From Polyrhizophydium stewartii (taxonomy: Eukaryota > Chytridiomycota > Chytridiomycetes > Rhizophydiales): DNA of 11,431 bases. Shown here piece by piece: positions 1-8,985 of the stretch (positions within the stretch are counted from its first letter, which is position 1; each line of letters begins with the position of its first letter). The position numbers were made by a program, and so were the translations under genes. The notes beneath the pieces were generated by a model. It did no database searches. It had not been told where the DNA came from and worked only from the letters and a program-made list of their open reading frames with translations. The stretch lies in NCBI GenBank assembly GCA_027604665.1, contig JADGIZ010000587.1:1-11431 (forward strand), written 5' to 3'.

Positions 1-96
1 GCCTTCACCAGCGCGCCGGCCCCCAGGCCCTCGCACGAAGCGCACCCCGCGCTGCATCGGATTGACGCCGATGCCGACGCAGACGCAGACGCAGAG

Positions 97-146
<50 letters not shown>

Positions 147-1418
147 CGACGCCGACGCCGACGCAGACGCAGACGCAGACGCAAACGCAGACGCCCATAC
201 CGACCTTGCAGACGCAGCCCCGGAGGCTGGACAGAACGACAACGCCGACTACGAGAGTGCCGAGAAAGCCGACAATCTCGACGCCATCGTCGCCGGCCAA
301 GAAAACGAGGACCAAGATATCGCCATCGTTGGTGTCGCTACAGTGCAAGGTGTTGACGATGCGGACGAGGAAGACGACTTTGCCGGTGCCTACGCCGACA
401 ATGAGCCAGACCATGTCCAGGTCGCAGAGATTTTCAGCGGTGCAGAAGACGCTGACGAAGAGAACGGCGGCCCGACCGAGCTGGAGCCAAACGGCGCTGC
501 GTTTGTTGATGCGTTCCAGCAGCCGTCTCCGGCAGAGACGCAGGACGCGGATGCGACCGGCGAGCTTGTGGCCAATGAGGCCGAAGCCGAGGCCGCCCAA
601 GACCCGTTTGTTTTACCATCGAGCTCCGCTCAGACCCATGATGCGGCCGACGACGACATGAGTGCAGCAGACTTGCCCGGCGCCGCCGCGGCCGACACCA
701 TCGTCATCCATGAGGCGGCTGCACAAAGCTCTGAAGAGCAAGAGCAGCTCGGCCGCTTCGATTCCGAAAGTGCTGCTCTGGCCAGCGAGGATACACGTGC
801 CGTCGCTATCGAAAGCGAGGCTGAAATGATCAAGCTCGCCGATCCTGGCGCGAGTGATGCTGCGGCAGTTGATCCGAGCCGTGCACAAGGCGGCTTGGTG
901 GCCGACCAAGCGCCTTCAGCTGGGGCCGACGGCTCGCTGGTCCGCGGGGCGATTGATGCAGAGTTGCAGCCCAAGATTGTGCCCGACGGCGCTGCAGCCC
1001 GGACTGTAGAGGAGCAGGAACCAGAGGATGTCCCAGCTGCTGACGAGGAGAACCTGGCGATTGGCGCAGTCGAGGAACCCGGTGCGGGCATGGTCGGCAT
1101 TGAGGACCCCGACTACACCGAGTATGCCGCTGCTGAGGAGGGCCTCACAGTCGAGGGCGAGTATGAGCCAGACTCTTTCCAGCCGTACTCGCAGGAGCTG
1201 CCTGCGCCTGGCCCGACGTTTGACGGCGCGGAGGTTGATCTTGATGCGTTTGACAGCCACTTGGAGGCGCTCGCCGATTTCCCCCATCATGGAGACAAGA
1301 GGGAGCTTGAGCAAGGTACAAATTCTCTGCCTTGATGATGGCCCCAGGCGTGATTCTCTTGCTGACTCTGCATCTTTCAGAAGCCTTTGAAGTGGCCTCA
1401 AAGCGCATCAGGGTGTGA
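1..1418 (+). CDS. Acidic Ala/Asp/Glu-rich protein, 3' part (5' end outside window)
   Basis: Frame 1 is open from the first base, so the start is upstream. Two exons are proposed: 1-1315 and 1381-1418, joined in phase 1, giving 450 visible residues. The intron 1316-1380 has GTACAA, a GCTGAC branch site and TTTCAG. Unspliced, the frame stops at 1333-1335. Spliced, the protein ends [12 protein letters not shown], whose basic KR pair gives it a nuclear-protein look. Residues about 22-66 are an Asp-Ala dipeptide repeat. The rest is low-complexity acidic sequence with many DADEE-type patches and no recognisable fold, Cys/His cluster, signal peptide or membrane segment. The final 70 residues are less repetitive ([11 protein letters not shown], then [16 protein letters not shown]) and could be a short docking or activation motif. 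I do not recognise the family. The real domain may lie upstream of the window. Confidence 0.65.
64..201 (+). repeat. Coding hexanucleotide repeat, GACGCA units encoding (Asp-Ala)n
   Basis: About 23 tandem 6-bp units read as GAC-GCA or GAC-GCC in frame 1, giving an Asp-Ala dipeptide run. There are a few substitutions (GAG near 92, AAC near 184). The unit is two codons long, so copy-number change keeps the frame. The GCC variants are clustered in the middle (about 145-160), which suggests local expansion or gene conversion. Confidence 0.9.
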
Positions 1419-1443
1419 TTGCGCTGCTGTGAAGGTCCGCGCA

Positions 1444-1451
1444 TGTACATA
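1444..1451 (+). promoter_or_regulatory. Candidate PUF-protein binding element in 3' UTR
   Basis: TGTACATA lies 26 bases after the spliced stop codon of the acidic-protein gene and matches the consensus UGUANAUA bound by Pumilio/PUF RNA-binding proteins. The match is exact, but an 8-mer with one free base can occur by chance. Function is inferred only from the motif and its place in the presumed 3' UTR. Confidence 0.3.
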
Positions 1452-1524
1452 GCGTCCCGTTTCGCCCCCGCACACCGACTTTATCCTCTCGCCGTTTCCG
1501 TTTTTGCCGTCATCCTCCTGGTCA

Positions 1525-1573
1525 CCGCCGCCGCCGCCGCCGCCGCAGCAGCAGTCGTCGTCGTCGCCGTCGT
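1525..1573. repeat. GCC, GCA and GTC triplet runs
   Basis: Consecutive short runs of CCG/GCC (about 1525-1545), GCA (1545-1553) and TCG/GTC (1554-1573). They would encode poly-Ala then poly-Val in one plus-strand frame, but the position after the upstream stop suggests untranslated simple sequence. Confidence 0.75.
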
Positions 1574-2102
1574 CCTGCGGCCCACGATCATCGAGCCTAG
1601 CTCACCACCAATTGTCCCATTCCATCTGTTGAGCTCAATCCAAGCAAGCACCCACACATCCTAGTTCATCCGCCGCACTTTCGACGCCGGGTTGGGATAT
1701 GCAGACGTTCGTGTTGCCGTCGCATTGCGAGATCGCCGCGTCGACGGGCTTTCTGTTCTGCAGCCTCTACTGCAGCGCGCATCAAGAGTGCAGACAGCGG
1801 GTGACGAGCAGTGGGCGGCAGGCGGCAGGCGACAAGCATCGGATTCAGCACAGCCAGCCGAGAGGTTGTTCCTTTACGACCAAGTCTGCGTAAGTTCTCT
1901 CCCTGTGTCTCCTTTGGTTGACTCACGCCGATATGCCCTTCTGCCCTCAAGGTTTGTTGCCTTCTGCTTGCTTTCCCATGTCCTCGCGCTGCTTGAAGTT
2001 GCAGCTTGCCTTGCAACACTCTTGTCCTCTTGTCTGCCCCCAACAGCAGTCGCATATTGTCAGGCAACTAGTTCCAAGCAAGCATCAGAACTCGACGCCA
2101 AG

Positions 2103-2228
2103 CTGCCTGCTGCCTGCTGCCCGCTGCCTGCTGCCCGCTGCCCGCTGCCTGCTGCCTGCTGCCCGCTGCCGGCTGCCCGCTGCCCGCTGCCCGCTGCCCG
2201 CTGCCCGCTGTCTGATGCCTGCTGCCCG
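2103..2228. repeat. 7-bp minisatellite, 18 copies of CTGCCYG
   Basis: Eighteen head-to-tail units fill exactly 126 bp. Most are CTGCCCG or CTGCCTG, with degenerate copies CTGCCGG (2166), CTGTCTG (2208) and ATGCCTG (2215) near the right end. The two main variants alternate irregularly on the left and are homogeneous (CTGCCCG) on the right. The unit is not a multiple of three, yet all three plus-strand frames stay open because neither variant makes a stop. A shorter inverted relative (GGCGGCAGGCGGCAGGCG) lies near 1812-1829. Confidence 0.95.
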
Positions 2229-2552
2229 CCGCCCACGATCTGCCACCCGCCGCCGAGCGCGATGACCAGCCCTCTGGACGCTCGCCTGCTGCAATCCACT
2301 CCGCCCTGCTTTCCACTCCAGATGCTTGCTTGGCTTAGCTCTCAATTTGGCCTGCGGCCACGACTCTGCACCGCACGGCCCGTCGTCCCCCACTTGCACG
2401 GCACTGTCTTGCTCGCACACCTTGGCTCGTTCCTCTGCCTCTCGCTTGTCACTCGTGCGGTTGCGGCGAATCATGATGGCGCCGCATCCTCTCCCACTCG
2501 TTCGCTTCTGCTCTGCCAAAGTGAATGACACTCGCTTTCGCATAACATTGCT

Positions 2553-5444
2553 TTATCGCACAGGCTGCCGATCGGGGCGAGGCTGCTGCTGCTGCCTCGC
2601 CGACGGCGGGGACGATGGCGCGACCCTGTCGGTCGAGTTAAAGTCCAGGCGGATCAGGAGCTGCGCGAGCGAGCTGTGCACGCTCTCGGCCCCCGAGAAG
2701 ATCTGGAACAGCAGCGCAGCCCTTGACTCAAATTGCTGTGCGACAGAGGCAGCAGCGAGTCGGGTTAGCGAGCATGCCAGAGGCGCGAGCGGCTTCACAC
2801 ATCAAACACCCTGTCGGGTCACGATCGCACCTTGCCCAAAGACTCGATGGTCTGCGCGGCCTCAACACCCTCGGCGATCCAGCGCTCGATGGCGCCGCAG
2901 GCTGCGCCGCACAGATCCATGGCCTCCCGCACAGTCTGGCCAACGGCAGATCCGTCCAGAAAGCAGCCCGAAAAGATGCGCTGCAGCAGCGCCGTGTGTG
3001 CCGCCTGAATGTCGTCGAGCGTGGGCGTCGACGAGACGGCCATCGGCTGCGCGGCTTGCTGTCCCGGCTGGCGCACAACAGAGCTAAACTTGTGGAACTC
3101 GACATCGACCAGATCCATCTGCCGAGGCACGTCGCGTGTCAGGAGAGGTTTGCACAGCGCCGCACAGATTCCGCGGTTGATTACCGACCTGGATGTACGA
3201 CCACAAGCAGTCGACAAAAAACAGCATGCGGCAGCGCACCGCCCACACTGCGTGCGACAGCAGCGGCCGCATCGGAGGCCGACTACCGCCAGGCATGGCA
3301 GCTGCTCGCGCGCCACTCCGTGCTCTCGTTGCTGCAGCGTTCATGCTCGCGGCGCCAGATGCATGAATCGACAGCCGCTGCAGCCGCATCTGCGTGCGGC
3401 GGAGCACCAGCAGGAAGCTGAACACGCTCCCGTACATCTGGATATCATATGGCGTCAGGAGCAGATCGAGCGGCCACGCCAGGTCGTAGTCGAGAAGCAC
3501 GGGCACGCTGCCAAACAGATCGTGCGCGTATGTGTTCTTGACGCCGGGCAGCTGTGCGCGAAGGCGCGATGGAGACGATGTCGGGGACATCATGCCGGCT
3601 GGTGCTCTGACTGGCGATCCGGCTCCTGGCGACAGTACACCGTACGCCGCCTGGGCTGCTCGCCTTCGAGGTGACGAGTATGTCGCAGCACCAGATGTCT
3701 GCTTGGGTCCAGATCGGCTTGATAGAGCCGTTGCGAGCTGGAATCTGGGCTGCGCGATGCGTGTCTCGATCGGCGTCCAGATAGCCTTGCCCCACGCCTT
3801 CATAAACACTTTTTGCAGATCTGCGCAATGTCAGAGTCCGCAAACGACTGTGGAAACGTCCTGTGCACAATCAACGACGGAGCACACCTTGAGATGTCAC
3901 AGACTGCATCGCTCGACCCGTGTTGAGCTTGAGGTTTGTCAAGTCGTCGATGAGCTCGAGAACAAAGTCACCTTTGCCGCACAGAAACACGCTGCGCATC
4001 GCCTACCAACGCCAAAGCGCACGTATCGTCAGCACGTCCGCATCGCAGATCCTACTGGGTATAGCAGGGCCCACCTGAAGATGGACCAGAAGGTTCTCTT
4101 CGACAACGACCAGATCCCATAGGATCCGCGACACGCGCTGGTTCATGTCCGCGCAGCACGCTTCGATCTCCTGGATCTGCACCCGATCGCGGTGGCACAC
4201 GAGTGCAATCCGCTCGAGGAACGGCCTCGATATCGCCTCGACTGCAATATCACGCGTGAACAAGCAGAAAGTCGCAACAAGCGATAATCCGGCCTTGCGC
4301 ACCTGCATCAGGTCGTCGGACAGAGATGATTGACATGGCCTTGCCATTGAACAAGATCGTCTCGGCAAGCTCGGCAGTGATGCAATGCGGAATCATCTCT
4401 TCGCGCAGGCCGAATAAATCGCTCCTGCGTTGCAGCGGCGAGAGTCAGCATCACAGACTCGCAGTGACAGTGGGACACATGCGGGCCGCACCAGCGCATG
4501 AGCCGCCGTCGTGTCAGCGTCTGGTCGACAACGTGCTGCGGCACGACAAAGAACTCGTTGTGCGGGTCGGCCAGCGAGCCGTAGAGCATCCACGACACAA
4601 GCTGCTTGCAAAAGACCCGAAGGCACATGCTGTGCAGCCTGCCGCACAAAAGTCAGCGCAGGGACGCCCCATCGATCCATGGTGACGGCCGCACCTCTGC
4701 ATGGTTTCGCTGACAATCGGGATGCCACACAGGCTCTCGTCGTAGAGGACGTCCAGGATTTGCAGCCCGTGCGGGATCTCGATGTTCTCATCGCCCTGGA
4801 CCCGGCCCTGCACGATGTCGACAACTCGCACGAGATGCACCAGCAGCACCTGGAACTGCAGCCAGCCCGGGTCAGCGACGAGCATTCGACCTCCAGCCCG
4901 CGGCGAGCACGCGCACCTCTTGCAGCTCGGCGAGCAGCCAGCTGAGCGGCGTCTTGCCGCCGCGCGTTTCGAGGCTGCCCGGGTCGAGCACCCGTCGCTC
5001 GATGGCGACCACGGCGCAGGCGTATTCGTCCATGCACGTCCGAACGCCCGCCGACAGTGCCTGCAGGTACGAGCCGTGCTTCCCCGCGCGCGCCGCATGG
5101 CCTCGCGCCGCAGCGGCAGCAGCCCCGCCGCCACGCACCGGCGTGCTCGGAACCGACGGCGCCTGGCTCGCCCTCGCCGCCGTCGCGGCAGCAAGCGCTG
5201 TGGCCGTCGGCGCCCGCCGCACCGACTCGACAAAGGACCGCAGCCGCGTGAAGTGCGCGCCGAGCTCCTGCAGCCGCGCGAGGCTCTCGCGCTCCGCCGG
5301 GTGCAGCAGCCGCTGCGCGGGGTGGCCCGCAGCAGTGCCTTGGGCGCCGCCGCCGTCGCCACCGTCGCCGCCGGCGCGCTCCTTGGCCGGCGGCAGCAGG
5401 TCGCTCGCGTGTCCGAGCAGAACAGCGAGCACCTCGTGCAGCAT
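2553..5444 (-). CDS. TUBGCP4: Gamma-tubulin complex component 4 (GCP4), 9 exons, 780 aa
   Basis: Exons (5' to 3'): 5444-4917, 4855-4695, 4638-4492, 4424-4303, 4241-4075, 4002-3888, 3820-3189, 3118-2831, 2735-2553. They join without frame loss (2343 nt including the stop). GCP4 is a Spc97/Spc98-family subunit of the gamma-tubulin ring complex, which nucleates microtubules at organising centres. The start at 5444 fits because MLHEVLAVLLGHASDLL aligns with the family N-terminus (MIHELLLALSGY in animals). Further matches are LLHPAERESLARL (47-59), YLQALSAGV (126-134), KQLVSWMLYGSLADPHNEFFV (GRIP1 region), AMRSVFLCGKGDF, WPLDLLLTPYDIQMYGSVFSF (GRIP2, 529-549) and SLAQLLIRLDF near the C-terminus. 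It is longer than animal GCP4 (about 670 aa) owing to Gly/Ala loops (20-45, 80-122) and two insertions in exon 7 (447-508, 566-604). Most introns have a CTGAC or CTAAC branch site; intron 4 is weaker (CGTGAT). The exon 3 donor (GTGCGG at 4491) was chosen to keep frame and yield RWSDLFGLREEMIP. Confidence 0.92.
3537..3722 (-). other. Ser/Pro-rich insertion in GCP4 with S-P-x-R motifs
   Basis: Residues about 447-508 of the GCP4 model, inside exon 7, are low-complexity and rich in Ser, Pro, Ala and Arg. They separate LATALSS from NTYAHDLFGS, where the conserved GRIP2 fold resumes. The insertion carries SPRR (S463), SPVR (S482) and SPSR (S496), all matching the cyclin-dependent kinase consensus S-P-x-K/R, plus two simpler S-P sites (S477, S492). 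Animal GCP4 also has a disordered insert near this place. Regulation by phosphorylation is inference. Confidence 0.6.
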
Positions 5445-5500
5445 CGCCGAAAGCTTGGACAAACTCGCCAACACCCACGGCAAGCCGAAGCCAGCTTCAC
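5445..5500 (-). promoter_or_regulatory. 56-bp spacer between TFIIIC-subunit stop and GCP4 start
   Basis: Both genes run on the minus strand and only 56 bp separate TGA (5503-5501) from ATG (5444-5442). I see no TATA box or polyadenylation signal in it. The GCP4 promoter and transcription start therefore probably lie within the last TFIIIC exons or introns, or the two genes are transcribed together. In the GCP4 frame the spacer contains no stop codon. Confidence 0.6.
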
Positions 5501-8500
5501 TCAGCAGCCAAAAAACGTGGTCAGCGGCCCGTCGATGCGCACCCATCCGAGCCTGCCGCCCGACGCAATCCAGGCCCTGTCTGTTGTCTCCGAGTACCAG
5601 TCCGTCTGACAAGCATCCGTCAGCCTCGCAGCATCCAAACGCCGTCCATGCATGCCGCCCTCGACTCACCCTGTGAATGCTGTGCTCGACTGGTGGCAGG
5701 TGTTTCATAGTTCCTTTTTGGCCCTGCATCTCAGCCGTCAGCATCGGGATAATTAGCACGGGACAGAAGCGCACCGATGTGGCTCACCGCTATCTGCTGC
5801 CCCGACTCAAAGAAGAGCGTGCCGTCCTTGAGCTTGACCTGGAAAAGCACCTTTGGCTGGACTTTGGGCTTTGTGAGGTGCACGAGACCCAAGTTCATGA
5901 TCACAAGCTGGCCATCCGCGCCCACAGACGCCGCGAGGCCGTTGTGCGATCCACAGACATCCTAACCGCCATCAGCCGGAATGTCAGCATCCCGCAGCCG
6001 CATGAACAAAAATAGCAGCCGTTGATGCGGAAAGACCAACCCAGATCTGTGATGTGTGTGATGTTGCAATTTTGCCCAGCCGAGACGGCTTCTGGATCAC
6101 AAATTCGACGGGAGCATCAAATGCGATCGCCCTGGACTCGTACTCTCCGGCGGTAAACAGCAGCATCTTCCGGGACTCGCACCAGTCGAGCGTGAAGCTG
6201 GTGGCTGTATAGCGGTGCAGTCATGGCGTCAGCATTTACACACATTCGACAGACATCACGTCAGCAGTGCGCACGAAGACAAGCATTCCAGCGCTGCACG
6301 ATACTCACATCGGGCACGCAGGATGACGACACTTGCCCACGGCTCATGGATGTCGCGGTACGACAAAAGTCCGTCTTGACCGACCGTGAACAAGTAGCGC
6401 GGCTGCAAGACATTCTCTGGAAGAGCGCCTTTGCCGGAAATCGTGCACCAGCTCATTTTCTGCACAACTGAATCGTGTGCCTGGAAGCCCACGAACAAAT
6501 CTGCGTATCCCAGTCCCCCAAACAGTCACGAGCAGCAATCAGCCGCCAGACACTCCTTGACAGCAGGGCGCCGCAGACATACCGCGATCAAAATCAAACT
6601 CGTCCCCGCACAGCGATCGGTGTGGGTCGACCACCATGACGCGACCTTTTGCACGAGTTAGCCACCCGCGACCCACAACTCGGTCATGTGGCGTGTGTGC
6701 TGCTCACCAGACTGCGTGCCGATTGCCAGCGCGTGCGGCGATCCCCAGGCCACTCGCCAGAGCATTGTCTTTGGAGACTCGAGTTGAACGTTTGGCTTGT
6801 GAATCCGGACTGCATCACAGGTCAGTTGTCCCAAGCTCAACAGTCGCGAAAGTCAAACAAAGATGCCGATGACACTCACTGCTGAGCGGCCGGTTCTCAA
6901 ACCGCGCCAGATCTTCCTCGCCGAGCAGAGCACGCAGAGACGACGGCTTTGGCACGGCGTACACGCACATGGCGCCGTCCGAGAACGAGACAGCGAGGTA
7001 CCCGAGCCTCGTCACCTGCGCAGTCCACGGTCAGCATGCTGGGCGGCGAGCACAGCCGATTGCACCTGCAGCGGATGCATACCTCACCGTCGGCGGCCGC
7101 GGGCGAGTACGCACCAGGCCTGCACCAGTCCATGTCGATCACATGCCCGTGGTCGTGCAGGATGAGCATTTCAAGCGCCGCATTGAGCTCGCTCGCCGCG
7201 CCAGTCGAGATGCGCCAGATCTGGATCGCGCCTTTGCACGCGCGCGGGTCGCTGGTGCTGTCTGGGTACCGCTTTCCCAGCTGCAACATGTCGTCAAAGT
7301 GTCGAAACCCGCCGACGGCCAGGAAGCGCGAGCCTGCTCTCGGCGCATCAGCAGCAGGCGACCAGGCTTGGTGGCGACGACACGACAAGCTCACCGAGCC
7401 CCGTTGGAAGACCCGGGCACCACTTGAGTGCCCAAACGGGGCATCCAACGTTGAGCAGCGCTTGGCAGCCGAGCGCAGACTCTGCACCAATATCGAGGCG
7501 AGTCAGGCGACAGCGCACGAGCTGGCGGACCGGCAAACAACGCACTCGAAGAGATCGCGGTGCCAAAGGCGACACGCTGGGTCGAGCCCTTGGGCATCGC
7601 ATCGAGATGGACTGTGAGATCCTGCTGCTGCGGCAAGTACTCGACCGCCAGCCTGCCAACGCGGCCAAATGGGTCAGCCAACCGTGTGAACACACCAGCG
7701 ACTCAATTCTCCACGGTTTCTCAGCGACGCACTCGGGCGGGACCAGGGCAAAGTCAGAAGTCGTGAGCCGCGCGCCGTTGGGGACGCTGTTCGTCGGCTC
7801 GGGCTTTGGGTGGAAGGCAATCGCGATGTTCCGCCTGGACGTATACCGTTTCTTGACCTTCTTCTTCTCCGGCCCCTTGTCGCCCTCCGCAGTTGCCACT
7901 CCTAGCGGCATTCGGGTGACGGCGGAACCAACGGCAAAAAGAAGTTTGGAATTCATCATCGTTTTGGCCAACGGCAACTTGAACTTGATTGGCTCGACGG
8001 TAAATGCGTGCATGTACTCTGGCATCATCATCGCGAGCTCCCTGATGCGAGTCACCTGCTCCGGCTCCGGCTGCTGGTACAACTGGCGTATCTCCGCGGT
8101 TCTCGCAACGGCGATGGCGACATCAGTGGCAGCGGCCTCGGTGGCGCCTGCAGGTCGAGTCTCTGACTCTTCCGGCGGATCTGGCAGCCAGAGCATGCGC
8201 ACGTCGTGCTGGAAGTGCTTAAAGTGGTACTCGAGACCGTTGTTCTGCTTGTACTTGTTGTCGCAGTACGGCACAGGGCATTGAAAGTGTTTCCGGCGCA
8301 TCGGCACGAGAATGACATCGGGCGGCGGCTTGACTTGCGTCTTGCCCCGCTCCGCGACGTGTGCAGCGCGGTCACTTGGCAGAAGCCGGGCCTTGACCCG
8401 CTCGAGCAGGGTCTGGACAATCTCGGTGTACTCTGGCGATGCGAGCCAGTGTTTGTGCTCCTCCTCGGGCGGCGGCGGCGGCTTCGCACGTCCGCGCGGC

Positions 8501-8985
8501 GTGGCGGCCTCATACTCTGCATCGACCAGCCCTGCATCCATCATGGCGGCATCCGTTGCGTCGGCCGTCGGGGCTGCGTCGCCTTTGGCTGGTTGCTGCC
8601 GGTTGTCCAACTTGCCCGCTCGCGCGCCAGAGGGCCTGCCCCGCCGGCGACTGTCGAGTTCGTCGTCGCTCATCACAGCTATGGCATGCTCGCCGCCGTC
8701 ATCTTCGTCGCCGTCGGCGCTATCGCCGCCGTCGGCGCTCTCGTCGCCGTCGCCGTCGTCGCCGTCGTCGTCGTCGGGCGCAAACTCGTCGCTGTCCTGG
8801 TCGTCGTTGCTGTCGGCGCGGAACTCGTCGTCGCTGCTCTCAGCAGCCCGCCCGCGCCGCGGTCCGGTGTCGCTGCCGCTGTCTGCTGCGTCGACCTTGC
8901 GTTGCTTGCGCTGTGCAGCCACGGCCTTGCGGGCCGCCGTCGCCGCTCGGCGCGCAGGTCGCGAGCGGGGTGCCGGCGGGGACAT
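5501..8985 (-). CDS. GTF3C2: TFIIIC WD40 subunit (GTF3C2/Tfc6/Sfc6-like), 12 exons, 895 aa
   Basis: Exons: 8985-7733, 7652-7546, 7481-7395, 7333-7083, 7015-6880, 6809-6708, 6645-6583, 6500-6309, 6204-6041, 5961-5788, 5723-5670, 5605-5501; total 2688 nt, frame kept throughout. TFIIIC binds the internal promoters of tRNA genes and recruits TFIIIB for RNA polymerase III. The C-terminal half (about 460-895) is a WD40-type propeller matching GTF3C2: NVGCPVWALKWCP (464-476), RLGYLAVSFSDGAM, MLWRVAWGSPHALAIGTQSG, VGFQAHDSVVQKMSW, LFTVGQDGLLSYRD, and AWIASGGRLGWVRI just before the stop. The N-terminal half has basic and acidic tracts (60-100 very Asp-rich), an AT-hook core RRRGRP (113-118), a C2H2-type finger (C236, C241, H254, H260) and a basic stretch KKKVKKR (374-380). 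ATG at 8985 is the first in frame. A short upstream exon (9152-9135) is conceivable. The exon 1 donor is uncertain: GTGCGT at 7732 was chosen; an in-frame alternative near 7693 would add 13 residues and leave an unusually short 41-nt intron. Donor GTTGGT after exon 9 is non-standard. Confidence 0.87.
8230..8281 (-). other. C2H2-type zinc finger segment of the TFIIIC subunit
   Basis: Residues 236-260 of the TFIIIC-subunit model read CPVPYC, a twelve-residue spacer, then HFKHFQH. This gives C-x4-C-x12-H-x5-H (C236, C241, H254, H260; H257 could serve instead). The spacing fits the C2H2 class, but the linker has Tyr and Leu (YHF, GLEY) typical of single protein- or RNA-binding fingers rather than DNA-reading arrays. 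Only one finger is present. Whether it binds zinc cannot be decided from sequence alone. Confidence 0.6.

Larger units (their letters stand above)
1419..2552. other. Intergenic region between convergent genes, no supported gene
   Basis: This 1.1 kb holds the 3' UTRs of the acidic-protein gene (plus) and GCP4 (minus), triplet runs at 1525-1573 and a 7-bp minisatellite at 2103-2228. Several frames are open only because the repeats contain no stops. One weak gene candidate exists: an ATG at 1699, an intron-like segment 1890-1951 (GTAAGT donor, TGACTCA, CTCAAG acceptor) and continuation to a stop at 2526-2528, about 255 aa. Its product is Cys/Pro/Leu-rich repeat sequence that I cannot link to any family, so I do not call it as a CDS. 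I see no tRNA-like sequence here. Confidence 0.6.

Noticed and set aside
62..661. 199-aa Thr/Gln-rich plus-strand frame over the hexamer repeat
   Set aside because: Shifted reading of the Asp-Ala repeat. Frame 1 is open from base 1, continues much further and splices to a clean end.
1443..1664. ATG at 1443 giving a short protein with a hydrophobic helix
   Set aside because: The helix is encoded by GCC/GTC triplet runs just after a stop codon. No conserved sequence; likely untranslated simple repeat.
1690..2067. Minus-strand open frame of 133 aa
   Set aside because: No recognisable domain, arginine-rich composition typical of reversed GC-rich DNA, and no splice signals.
4872..5774. A single gene spanning the TFIIIC end and GCP4 start
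   Set aside because: As the main product this is unlikely: splicing at 5669/5606 yields the conserved TFIIIC C-terminus (AWIASGGRLGWVRI) and a stop, and GCP4 has its own family-typical N-terminus. Kept as a finding about intron retention.
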